Part shown: in pieces, positions 1 through 10,025 of the stretch | Numbering within the stretch: the first letter of the stretch is position 1 | How the letters are laid out: the number at the start of each line of letters is the position of its first letter | Source: Saccoglossus kowalevskii | Taxonomy: Eukaryota > Hemichordata > Enteropneusta > Harrimaniidae | NCBI RefSeq assembly: GCF_000003605.2 | Contig: NW_003142305.1 | Location: forward strand, 114,588 to 143,932 | Direction: 5' to 3' | Length of the DNA stretch: 29,345 nucleotides | The notes under the pieces: model-generated | What the model was told of the DNA's origin: nothing | Seen by the model: only the letters and a program-made list of their open reading frames with translations | The model's database searches: none | Made by a program: the position numbers and the translations under genes

Positions 1-232
1 TTTTGATGCATTTTCGGCCTTAAAATGGCCGCTATTCGGCTATCGTTAATCGGATCATGAAAAAAATGCATGTGCATATGTCCCATATAATGTGTGATGT
101 ATGAGTGAAGTTTGAACTTAATCGATCCATGCATGTTCGAGATACAGGTGATCACGGACGCACGGACGGACGCACACAGGGCAAACCATAAGTCCCCGTT
201 TTCGGACTACGTCCGAACGGGGACTAAAAACA
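1..232 (-). repeat. Terminal part of a dispersed repeat with hairpin end
   Basis: Contains AAAATGGCCGCTATTCGGC near 25-43, a CGGACG-rich stretch at 155-176, and an inverted repeat at 191-225 (AGTCCCCGTTTTCGGAC / GTCCGAACGGGGACT, 3-nt loop). On the minus strand, the segment from ACCTGTATCT to CATATGCACA parallels 12719-12796, so this is a reverse-oriented relative of the repeat there. The element runs off the left edge of the window. Confidence 0.7.
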
Positions 233-235
233 ATG

Positions 236-2485
236 AATATTAAACAAATATAATTTCATGAATGCATATAACACTCCATGGAAACATAACATAGAAACAA
301 AACCACTGTTGAACTAATGCACATAGATGGTTTTTGAATTTAAAATTGTCATAAACATAAGGTTTTATTTTGATTTTTTATGAAGATTGGATTTTTTTTT
401 GTGTTTTGTTCTTCAAATCAGACACAAACTTAAAAAAAAAAATCTTTGATGAATGCCATGTTTAACATTCATGCAATGAACAAGAATATATTTTTTTCTA
501 GGACTGGCTGTTTTTTCTTATACTTTGATTGAGATTCACAGAGCTTTAATTTGAGCTTTGCCCCCTGCATGCAGCTGTAACTTCAGTGAGCATACATTTA
601 CCATTCCAAGCATTTCATACCCTAATTTCATTTATTCTCAGGTTTCCTGCATTTCAACAGAATAAATTCAGATTATAACAAACTAAACTGTTCAAGGTGT
701 ATTATCTTTAATTTTGAAACTAGACTAAGGAGCCTCACAGCAAGGAACCATGGGATTTCATTACTTTCTTCTAGGGGGGACACAAATAAAAAAGGTCAGT
801 AGGTTAATACTCATCAATTGCTTATTATAATGTACATCAAACTGACCCCCTGAGGTCAAAGGTAGTTTCCTGCAGTTTTAGGTTCAATAAAAAGAACAAA
901 TTGCCCAGAGAGTCTGCCATGTCAAGTTAAGATCAAGACGCATTGCGCAGTCGGATTAAAGAATCAAAGATCGACATAACGAATGAGGAAACGTAGCTAG
1001 TCCATGCGTCAGGTGAAATGTGCTCAGATCATAAATATCAAAAAAATTGATTGTAAGAAGGGTGGTGACAGTTTACGTAAAAACATAAATTTAAAGCAAT
1101 CGAATGTAGCCTAACACTATCTTAACACTGAAAATGTGCAACACTGAAATTATGCATTTCAAATTGAACATGTGACATCAGCAAGACCAATCATTGCTCA
1201 TTAGTCATGAAGACATTATAAGAAATATATAATAAGGAAGTGCTCCAGTAACACTACCTAAAAATTCATGTTAGACTTTTGCCTGTATCTCACTTTCAAA
1301 AATATGATTAGAAGATTCCTCTCAATTTATTAAAAAACTTCTTGCTTTTTTTAAAAAAAATGATGGAAAATGCAAGCAAACTTAGTGATAATTAAAATCA
1401 AATCTTTTAATCAAAAAAACATTTACTGAAAAGATTTACATCTAAATTTCTCCCAAACCTGTATATTTTTATGTAATCATTTTACTACTTACAATTTATA
1501 TTTATATACAATAGTGAGCAAAATGGAATTCTTTAAAAATATTTTTTTTTTTCATTTGCTTAACATTTAATTCATGCCAAATCGGGGAAAACAAATAAAT
1601 ATCAGCATACTGCATGTAGGTTATCCATGAAATAATGTGTTTACATGGAATCCTATGGAAAATGTTCCAAAATGGCCGCTTTTTAGATTATCATGCATAT
1701 GTTTTCTTGGAAACATATTCTTCTTTCTCCGTAAAAACGTTAAATATGACTTGCATGTACGTGAATCATCACACAACAATTTTTGAATGATTTACTGTAA
1801 TCATTTTCTGTCAATGTTTTAATTGTAGTGAACTACCTTAAGCTACATGTACCCACATGAGCAAAGTTTGGAAACAGATTCTGACCTCCCAGAATGAATT
1901 TGTGAATAAGGAGAGAATTGGTATATAACATGTCGCATTTTCTTGACTATAATGGAGTCTTGACCATATCCAGTTAAATTTTAGGAAATGTTTAATATCA
2001 TGAAGATATTTACAACAAACATTTCAGCACTTATATGTTTGTTTGTTTGCTCGATAGAAGTCTAGATCAAAAATCCTTAAAAGGTATGAAAATCAAGCAC
2101 ATGGTGATACAACAGTAAAAATACACTTTATAACTTTATCTAGATCATCATCTTCATGTCCATATTCAATGACATTAGTAGTTGAAGGACACATTAATTA
2201 ACCAATGTTTTGGCCTTAATTGCCTTGTGGTGGTCCTAACTGATAGGAATAAAATTGCAATGTATTTACTGCTGAATGGTTCTATTCAGCAGACATGATC
2301 AATTTAATCTGTTTAACGAGGCGTTATTAGATGGCATCTGGAGCTGACATTTTGAGGCAGAAAATCCCTGTATTACTGTCTAGATCGATATTACTCCTCT
2401 CAATAAACTTTCAAGACAACAGCAAGGAATTTGAGAAAACTGTGAAATTTATTTGGCTGCAGCATGAATACTATACTAACACATG
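236..2485. other. AT-rich non-genic DNA
   Basis: No convincing gene or repeat structure was seen. The exception is a short island of higher GC and CpG at about 900-1025, discussed in the findings. The strand and extent of any exon there are undecided. Confidence 0.5.
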
Positions 2486-2489
2486 ACTG

Positions 2490-2750
2490 ATCAATAGTCT
2501 GCATACAATATTATGCACTGCATACATAGCACTTATTCACACCATTTCTCTCATGGCAAGCACAGTGCATGCATAGCAAACACAGTACATTACGCGGTGA
2601 GCTTACTGCGCACACTACATTACATGCACGCACACACACACTGCATACATGACAAGCACACTGCATTACATAGTGAGCACAATTCACATGTGCACACTGC
2701 ATATACATAGCACGCACATCACTGCAAACATGGCACATACACTGACACAA
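2490..2750. repeat. Degenerate CA-rich low-complexity repeat
   Basis: Diverged units around GCACACTGCATTACATAGTGA and CACACACACACTGCATACAT repeat with irregular spacing of roughly 20-30 bases. This bias produces overlapping short frames on both strands (Cys/His-rich translations), which are not genes. Confidence 0.65.
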
Positions 2751-3082
2751 ATCATTGGTGAGAAAGGGGTCAGCAAGATATATGCGTCTCAAAATGTTCA
2801 GAATGTATCACCTGCCAAAAAGATATTCACACAAAAGAAGTAATTACACAGCTGTATCTATCTGCACCAAATAATTCAAGGCCATGTAACTTTAAGCAAT
2901 TCTATGTCATGTGATATACAGTCAACTCTGAGAGATGAAACAATGTCACAGATACATTTAAATATTGATAGAAAATTCTAATAATATATTGCCAGGAAAA
3001 GGTGAGAAGTAAAAGTATTGAACTTCTGTCACATAGAATTAGGAATTAATAGACTGGATATTTACAATTCACTTTAGCTTGT
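2751..3082. other. Non-genic spacer
   Basis: AT-rich sequence; no gene, repeat or motif I can support. Confidence 0.4.
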
Positions 3083-3507
3083 GTTTAAAGGCCCAGGTAT
3101 ACTATAAATACGGTCCTAAGCAATAGGGATTATTTCCTTGCTTGTCACGCTGTAGTAAACAGCTCCAGCCAAGCCCCGGTAATAGCGCGTTTTCTCGAAC
3201 TTACAGGTCGATTATGTCATGCCAAAGTGGATGCATGTGACTATGAATATCACAGCAGTGACTGTATGTAGTATTTATGACAATAAATAGTGTACGAGCT
3301 GAGAGTTTGGCGGATAAAAGTCAAAAACTCGAACCGGGGAAAGGGACACGCTACTAATCTGGAATAATTAACTACTGTCAATCAAAGTCACGTGATGTTG
3401 GACCGCTGAAACACGTCCTAGGCTATGCAAGTGATTAACAACACTCATTAGCATAGTCACACCTCCAATTCACACTTGCCCGGGGCAAGTGAATTGGGCC
3501 TTTAAAC
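3083..3507. mobile_element. 425-bp MITE-like element with TIRs GTTTAAAGGCCCA
   Basis: Perfect 13-bp terminal inverted repeats: GTTTAAAGGCCCA (3083-3095) and TGGGCCTTTAAAC (3495-3507). The interior is markedly richer in CpG than its flanks and holds an imperfect palindrome around CACTTGCCCGGGGCAAGTG (3472-3490). There is no open reading frame, so the element is non-autonomous. The superfamily is unassigned, because target-site duplications are obscured by the palindromic TTTAAA ends. Confidence 0.75.
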
Positions 3508-6500
3508 ATACGAGGCAATAAATGAACAAAAAAATATATGCACAGAAAATAGATCATGTGACTTGTTTAGAGTACAAGGAAGAAGAAACTGTTAATGACC
3601 TTTTTGAATAAACGACAGAATATCAATATTACTTTTACTGATTGCCATCACATTTTGTGCATAAAGGAAGATAGACAAGGCCACTGCTGGCTAGGCAGAG
3701 TCAATATGAATATATGAATGTGCACACAATATGTAAATTTCATACAACCATGAAAATTGGATTTATTTTTCTCTTCTATAAAAATATTGAAAAATTTCTG
3801 GCTAGGATAAATTGACAACGTCCTGTTGTTAGAGACAAACTGTTCAAACTGTTATACTGAATCAATACTAACAATTTTACGACAGACATATCATCTAGTA
3901 AACATTGAATTTGGGAATAAAATGGCTCATCATTTTTTATTGCCCATGGATGGTTAAGTGCAAATTTTTGTAAGTATTTATAAATGCAGATTAAAATTAA
4001 AATGAATGGTTGGGATTCACTATTATGACACAGTTTTGTTTATTGCCCTTCATATGCAAGGTCAATTGCTGACTGGAAGCTAAGGTCATTTTGAAATTCT
4101 ATTCATCCACACCAATGACATCAAAATCACAGTTGCTGTGATTGGTCGAACTGTTTTTAACTGCTATTTTGAATTCAAAATGTTATTTGAATATTTGGGT
4201 AACCTGAGATAAGAGTACAGGTAATCTCAATGTTTGGATTGAATAATGTAAACTGCTTTAATCTGGAAGTCAGTCAGTGAATATCGCAAAATTTCGTAGC
4301 AGTTTAAACTTCACAGGGTGCAAAAAACATTTACTTTTATGTAATTTTGTTTTAACAAATGTCATTAAATTGTGAATTTTTAATATCAACATAAACTACT
4401 GTAAGAACTATAAAATTTTGCTCCATCAAAAAAATCGCCCAAAGAATTGGACTAATCTAAAATTTTCATGATTTATTGGATTATAAAATTTCCATCGATC
4501 ACAAAATTGTGTGGATTTTTGTTCTCTAAAATTGTATCTGCCTCAGTTTTTTTTCTTCTTGTGTCTATGGTTCAACTTTAGTTTATAATTAATGACAGCA
4601 AACACTGCTGAAGGACGGTACACAGTGTTAAGGACAGTGGACAAATCAAAACATCTTACAAAGGAATCATCAAAACCTTTAAACGTACATACAAAAAATA
4701 GCTATTTTTCCAAGGTTCAATTGGTGATCGTGAAAAACATTAAAAAAAGTTGGACCACAATGCTGTTGGCTTTGTCTTTTTCAAGGAGGCAATTAGCACT
4801 TTTTAAAAGTATACACAAAGTATTGAAAGAGTTTTAAAAGCTTTCACGAGAATAACAAATGAAATGTATGTTCAAAGTATTTACCAATGCACACAATAAA
4901 TAAAAGTCTGTGGCACGACCTCAGTTGTCTTTACAATCTGATTTTTTAGGGCTCTGTAACATGAAAGTGATTGTATTTTGCATCAATAATATATGACATT
5001 TTCATCCCAAGACATATTCTCAACATAAAAATCAGTCTAAAAAACTGCCTGATGTTATTCAAAACTCATAAATGATATTAATTAAAATTTTTTACAGTTG
5101 CTATTTTGCCTGGAGGAGTAAAATCAATGGCAATAAATCCAGTTTCACCCTAAAATTCTGCATAACATAACAATTTCACAAAAACTAAAATTGTTGAGAC
5201 ACGACCAAGTCTTGACTGGCACAGGTAACATTCTATATCTCAATCATCAAGCCAAAATTCAGCAAATGTGATGAATAGCCGAGGTAACCTTGTCAATGGT
5301 GTGAATTAGCCATATCATCACTTTCCGTGGAATGTTCAGCATGAAAAATATATGAATGCGATTAGCAACGCAATTCTATCAAAACAGAGCACAGAAAAAC
5401 AAAGCAAAATTTTGTTTAAGTACCGGTAAGATCATAATGACCTGTTTCTAGAGTAGTTTTGGAGTACTACTATAGATGTTCAAGCATTTACTATACAAGC
5501 ATGTTAAGAATACAAGAACATTCACATTCACCTGTGGCAGATTCAGTGCATTCAATCAATACTTGAAAAATGAACACTAAGTGTCTGTTTTCAGCAAAAA
5601 TTTAAATAGCCTACGTTACAGTGTATACCTAAAAGTTAGATTAATTCTAGCAAATAGCAAATACACATAAAAGCATCAGTTGTCCCAGTAATATAAACAC
5701 ATACAGTGAAAATCCATTATCAGAAGTGAGTGACGGTCACAGCAGTTCTTTATATTAATACAATTCACAAAATCAAAATAAACTGAAAAGTTATTAAGGC
5801 ATTCTATTTCTGGTGAGTTCTGGCTTTCTAAAGAGTGCTAGGATTAATGCAGAAAGTCATTGCAATGGAATTCAGAATAATTCCATTAAAAGCAGACTAA
5901 ATATGGAAAAGAAAAAGCGGGTACAGACAGTGTTCATGCCATGGATACGTATTCAAGTGAACAATACTACCAATATTGCAACTCATAATATGACAGTTAA
6001 ATAAAAGATATTTCCAAAGTGCCATATTTTCTGTTTATGGACTAATCTTCCACCAGCAAACAAAAAAAAAAAGCAATTTTGTATGGTACAACAAACACTA
6101 GTACATCAATATCAACCTGATTTCTTCAATTGGATCCCATATGTTTGCAAATGTACTACTAACAAAGAATTGAGATGACAACAGTCATCCCAAATCCTTT
6201 GTTCATTGACAGCTATTTAAACACTATAATCTATTAAACCTGATAAGTTCAAATGACAACTGACCGGATAAGCTTAGAATTTGAACAAAACAGAAAATTA
6301 GGCAAATGTGTACAGTTCTCAATGGAGAAGCACAGAAAGTGGATTAACCATTTCCTACATTGATTGAATCTCTAGCTTAACAGAAAAATTAACGATAAAA
6401 AATTGTTTAAGGACAAACAACCTTGTTAAAATAACTGCTACACACATGTAATTAATTGTTTACTTTATAGGTTTCTATTGTAATGTAAATGCTAATTTCC

Positions 6501-6999
6501 TATCTGAAAATTGTACATAGTTAAAGACCCCCTGGAGAGAACTGAGGTGGTAAGTATGTAGGAATATGTATTTACAGGCTACTAAATTACACAGCTAATA
6601 AATAATTTTGTTTATTATTAACAAGAATATTTGCATAAATGTTATAAGAAAATTGACTGCAGAATGACAAATTTTTAACAAATAATTGTAATGATTCTGT
6701 CATGTGACTGAAATGGAGGCGTATTATAGTAGAGCTTGAACACAAGAAACAGCACAGCTGTTAAACCTACAACATGTACATATATATTTTATGGTCTCTT
6801 TGTCTGGCTATGGAAAACTATGAACAATACACTGAGTAAATTCCCCGTAACACATTCAATATTCTCCAAAATTAACAGCTGACGAACGTTAGTAATTCTA
6901 TAGTGAATATTTGAATGACCCTGAAACTCCAGACAAAAACAAACTACAACATTATTAGCTACCCACACAAGGCAGTATACACAGCACTGGGCAAGCAAG
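3508..6999. other. AT-rich non-genic DNA
   Basis: Frames of 81 codons (4592-4837, plus), 63 codons (5813-6004, plus) and 73 codons (6789-7010, minus) exist but show no recognisable domain and no splice or promoter context. Nothing else is supported. Confidence 0.45.
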
Positions 7000-7650
7000 T
7001 ATATACACACAGAAATAGACGTTTAAGACGTGCATAATTTACGATCGACACGCCATCTTTCCGCAACATTTAAAATACAATAGCAATATCGCCGGAAAAT
7101 TAGTCACTTTCGAAAAAGAACAAACAAAAATGATTGACTGTTTTGGTTTCCCCTGGAGAAAAAGGGTGCCCATTTTTTTCTAATGCCGATCGAAATATTA
7201 AAAGATCTCATCCCTGGCAAGATTTTTAAGCCCAGTATTTAGAATTCACGCTGCAGTTATTGAAAATATGGCAAGTCAAAATATTGACGTTTTTTCGAGA
7301 TGAATCAACGGACTGCAACATCGGCGAATGAGGCTACCAGCCATACCTCTCACAACGGCAGCTTGAATCGTGATCACCTTCCTTTTTCACATCTCAAAAT
7401 AAATAAATGCCAGGAAAAATGCAAAAAAACGCCAATTGTAAAACATCAGTGACGATGAAAGCTTGTTTTAATAACGTACAAGTGTATTCTAGCACTAAAT
7501 ATTTATTAATGGCGGACCAATTTCAGAAAGATTGAAGAGAAATGAACATTTATCTACGCGGATCGATTTTCTCAACCCGCTCTGTCTATTGACATGAATA
7601 CAGTTTCACAAGCCAGAACTTGCATGAATGAGCACGGAAATATCTCAACT
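7000..7650. other. CpG-containing promoter-proximal DNA without recognisable gene
   Basis: CpG dinucleotides (cgatcg, cgccgg, gacgttttttcgag, catcggcgaatg) are clearly more frequent here than in the AT-rich flanks. No reading frame above 60 codons and no repeat signature was seen. It would be the first large intron of the divergent transcript if exons A and B are real, or upstream regulatory DNA of the evectin gene. Confidence 0.4.
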
Positions 7651-7653
7651 TAC

Positions 7654-7707
7654 AGGCAATCGACAGGACCAATTCACTCCACAGTCAATGCAAAGCTTCC
7701 GTGGATT
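7654..7707 (-). other. Candidate 5' exon B of the divergent minus-strand transcript
   Basis: On the minus strand a long T-rich tract (plus 7708-7740) ends acatattgttttatag|aatcc, and the 54-nt exon ends ttgcct|gtaagt (donor at plus 7648-7653). Both sites are near-consensus, and the intron to exon A is 95 bp. One frame is open through the exon but meets a TGA in exon A with no Met between, so it is probably 5' UTR. I could not find convincing downstream coding exons of this transcript within 1-7600. Confidence 0.45.
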
Positions 7708-7802
7708 CTATAAAACAATATGTAAAATTAGAAAATCATGAGAGGAACAGATACTCCGTTTTTAGGCATGAATTGCAACGATCCTAACACAAAAACACGT
7801 AC

Positions 7803-7840
7803 CTGAAATCAGTGAATGCTGTTGGGTGACCTCATATGTG
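7803..7840 (-). other. Candidate 5' exon A of a divergent minus-strand transcript
   Basis: Read on the minus strand, the sequence ends gatttcag|gtacgt, a near-consensus donor (GT at 7802-7801). The 5' limit is not defined; I place it at about 7840, just below the CRE at 7846-7853. The only ATG (plus 7834-7836) opens a 7-residue frame ending in TGA, so the exon is probably untranslated. It lies head-to-head with the evectin first exon, about 50-90 bp away. No product can be named. Confidence 0.4.
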
Positions 7841-7845
7841 TACAA

Positions 7846-7896
7846 TGACGTCATGCGTTATAAACATGCGCAGTAGAACGTATTTTGCTCTCAGTC
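7846..7896 (+). promoter_or_regulatory. Core promoter of the evectin gene: CRE, TATA, NRF1-like and Inr motifs
   Basis: A perfect palindromic CRE TGACGTCA lies at 7846-7853, TATAAA at 7859-7864, an NRF1-type half site CATGCGCA at 7865-7872, and a TCAGTC initiator at 7891-7896. TATA to Inr spacing (about 29-34 bp upstream of A7893) is what a TATA promoter should have. The block sits in a CpG-containing stretch amid AT-rich DNA and just upstream of a strong splice donor. Candidate minus-strand exons begin on the other side, so this is probably a shared divergent promoter. Motifs are seen; function is inferred. Confidence 0.6.
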
Positions 7897-7976
7897 AGGT
7901 GACGAGTGTTCATTACTTAAACACAATTTCTGAACTTATCCCAAGCTTTAGCTTTACGAATTTAATCCCGATCACG
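7893..7976 (+). other. Predicted non-coding first exon (5' UTR) of the evectin gene
   Basis: The exon would start at the initiator-like TCAGTC (7891-7896) and ends at a strong donor, atcacg|gtaagt (GT at 7977-7978). It contains no ATG, so translation would begin only in the next exon. The following intron is 7977-9936. The donor is clear; the transcription start is inferred from the TATA/Inr spacing and could lie tens of bases away. Confidence 0.6.
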
Positions 7977-8175
7977 GTAAGTTAACTCTTGATCTCACAT
8001 TCCATGAGCTAAATTACTTTTTATGTTGGTATAGTCGATGAATGGACATAAATTTCTTCGAAAAAAAGGGTTGCATCCAAAGTCGAAATGCGGAAATAAT
8101 GACGTCGATGGTGAAAAACGAAAATGTATATTTGTTTATGTGTACGCTTGGTATTGACGACATATTTAACTACAT

Positions 8176-8211
8176 TACTGTAAAATAGTAAAAATAAAGT
8201 ACTTTACAGTA
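8176..8211. repeat. 36-bp fold-back, TACTGTAAA ends
   Basis: TACTGTAAA (8176-8184) and TTTACAGTA (8203-8211) are perfect inverted repeats around a short A-rich core. The same terminal sequence caps the larger MITEs in this window, so this may be a minimal deletion relic or solo ends. Confidence 0.5.
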
Positions 8212-8343
8212 TATCTTTCACACACCCTCTTAATAATTATTATCATCAATAACGGTGTTAATGGAATTGGAGTCACTCACAACTTCGTGTGAAAATCCAA
8301 CCCCTTGCAGTGTCTTGTTCCCCTGACATGACCACAGGCACAT

Positions 8344-8382
8344 TCGCCGACCACTCATATAATTAATACGAGTGGTCGGCGA
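8344..8382. repeat. Perfect 13-bp inverted repeat (hairpin)
   Basis: TCGCCGACCACTC (8344-8356) and GAGTGGTCGGCGA (8370-8382) pair perfectly around a 13-nt AT-only loop apart from its last base. Weaker inverted similarity (GACATG..CCACAG) continues outward to about 8310 and 8420. This suggests an old fold-back element or a structured RNA. Confidence 0.6.
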
Positions 8383-9936
8383 CTGAATAAGTTTGTTCCG
8401 AGCGACTGTGGCTTGACATGTTACTTGTCAATTTACTAAAACAAACAAACAAACTTTTCACAATACAACATGTAAATAGAAGAAATTTTGGGATGTAAGT
8501 ACAAAAAATCCACTTTAATATTAATAATGTACGTCTACTACCTCTTACTAAAAGACAGAAATCAACATGATTGATCCCCAATGGCGTCAGCAATTATTCT
8601 TTCACTTGTCTAAAATGCTCATCAATCGTAATCAGTTCATTAACCAATCACATAAACATATTTACTAATGTTTGAGCTGGATGTCACATCTTAATTCAGT
8701 TTTACTGCCCACTCCATATGAAAGAACAATCAATGCTTTCTAGACTAATATTTGGTATGAAAACATATTTCACTTTTAGAGTTTGCATCAAATTGTTTCA
8801 AAATTTAGCCTAAATGCACCACATAAAATCAAATATAGGATTAACTCAGATATATCAACAAATTCACAAAATAAAATAATGCAACAAGACATTAAAAAAA
8901 TAATCAACACTATTAAACAAAATATATTAATTTATGCAATCAATAAATAGTGAAACATATGCTACAGTTTGGAGGAATACTAAACTGTACTGTATCCAAA
9001 AATAAGAATTTAATCAACTATAATCTAGCTATTGAAAAGCGAAGACATATAAATCTTTAAAAAACACCTTTAGAAAATAAAATTAGTCTTCAAGACACTT
9101 CAAAATCACCTACCATCGACCCTTCAACATAAACATCTTATAACACAAATAAGACAAAATACATACATTCATTCACAATTCTGATTAAGTATTTCGATGC
9201 AAAATGTTATAGTCTGAGTGTATTTGAAGAGTTTTACTTCTCTGTCTCTATTTAATAGTATTACTATGAGAACTTTGTTTGTTTAAAGCTATGACCTGAG
9301 AACAGGCTGCAGCTCAATGAATCTCACATTTTGTTCTGTTTTTGGAGTAAATCGCTGTTTTTTGTGACACTAGTATTTTCGTCTACCAAATATCCATAAA
9401 TATATCATCTTGCTCGTACATGTATGAAATTGCGTTCTTTAATGGAAAGCCTGTTGTCGAGCATGTTGTGCACTGATTGATGGTTAAGTAGTGAATGATT
9501 TGTTAGTTTGTTTGTTCATGGTATTTGTTATGCTGGACATTGCCTAAATAAGAAATAAAAGATGAACTACCATTTTCATGGATTGCCCAAAGTATCTATC
9601 ACTTAGTTAATGTTTCCTATTACAATACAATCCAATGTCCAAAAGTTCATTCACTTATTGCAAAGCACAGTTGAAAATACTACCAATTCTGTCAGAGAAT
9701 TTATACACAATGCCATTTTAGTAAGAAATGAAACACTAATTAATGTAATCTTATGCTAAATACATTATTTTTCCATACTGATAGAAAGGTACATATTTTC
9801 GAGGATACATTAAAGTTATTAAATTAATATACTGATGCTTCCAATTTGGTTTTGCTACTGTATTTGAGAATAATTCTAACATTGCTACATAGACATACAT
9901 TTTAGAGTAACACATGTTCTCTATTTAACTTTTTAG

Positions 9937-10025
9937 AAAGTAACCATAACCTCTCAAATAATACACCATGGCAACAAGAATGCCGCATGAATTTATCACA
10001 AAGGCAGGATGGGTTCACAGACAAA
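9937..10025 (+). CDS. PLEKHB2-like: Evectin exon 2: end of 5' UTR and residues 1-19 plus first base of codon 20
   Basis: The acceptor is ctatttaactttttag|aaag (AG 9935-9936); the donor is caaa|gtaagt (GT 10026-10027). 9937-9967 is untranslated, without an ATG, and carries an in-frame TAA just before the start. The coding part (9968-10025) gives 19 residues ending KAGWVHRQ, matching the first beta-strand of evectin PH domains (human has KSGWLLRQ). The exon ends in phase 1 with A; joined to GT at 20409-20410 it makes AGT (Ser20). A second Met at residue 5 (ATG 9980) is a weaker alternative start. A 95-codon minus-strand reading frame over this exon is a shadow. Confidence 0.92.

Larger units (their letters stand above)
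7977..9936 (+). other. Evectin intron 1
   Basis: Bounded by atcacg|gtaagt and actttttag|aaag. It holds a 36-bp TIR relic (8176-8211) and a perfect 13-bp hairpin (8344-8382). The remainder is AT-rich with no support for genes. Confidence 0.6.

Noticed and set aside
853-866. AGGTCAAAGGTAG, resembling a nuclear receptor direct repeat
   Set aside because: A short motif expected by chance over 29 kb, with no promoter nearby.
2511-2843. Overlapping Cys/His-rich frames on both strands
   Set aside because: Produced by the CA-rich low-complexity repeat; no splice or promoter context.
4592-4837. 81-codon plus-strand frame
   Set aside because: No domain, no flanking splice sites or promoter; consistent with chance.
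6789-7010. 73-codon minus-strand frame, considered as a coding exon of the divergent transcript
   Set aside because: Possible acceptors exist but no family was recognised; the Ile/Leu/Val-rich composition is expected from AT-rich DNA.
7467-7976. Simple CpG-island gene start with coding sequence in the first exon
   Set aside because: Evectin exon 1 has no ATG, and the first ATG of the spliced message lies in exon 2 after an in-frame stop.
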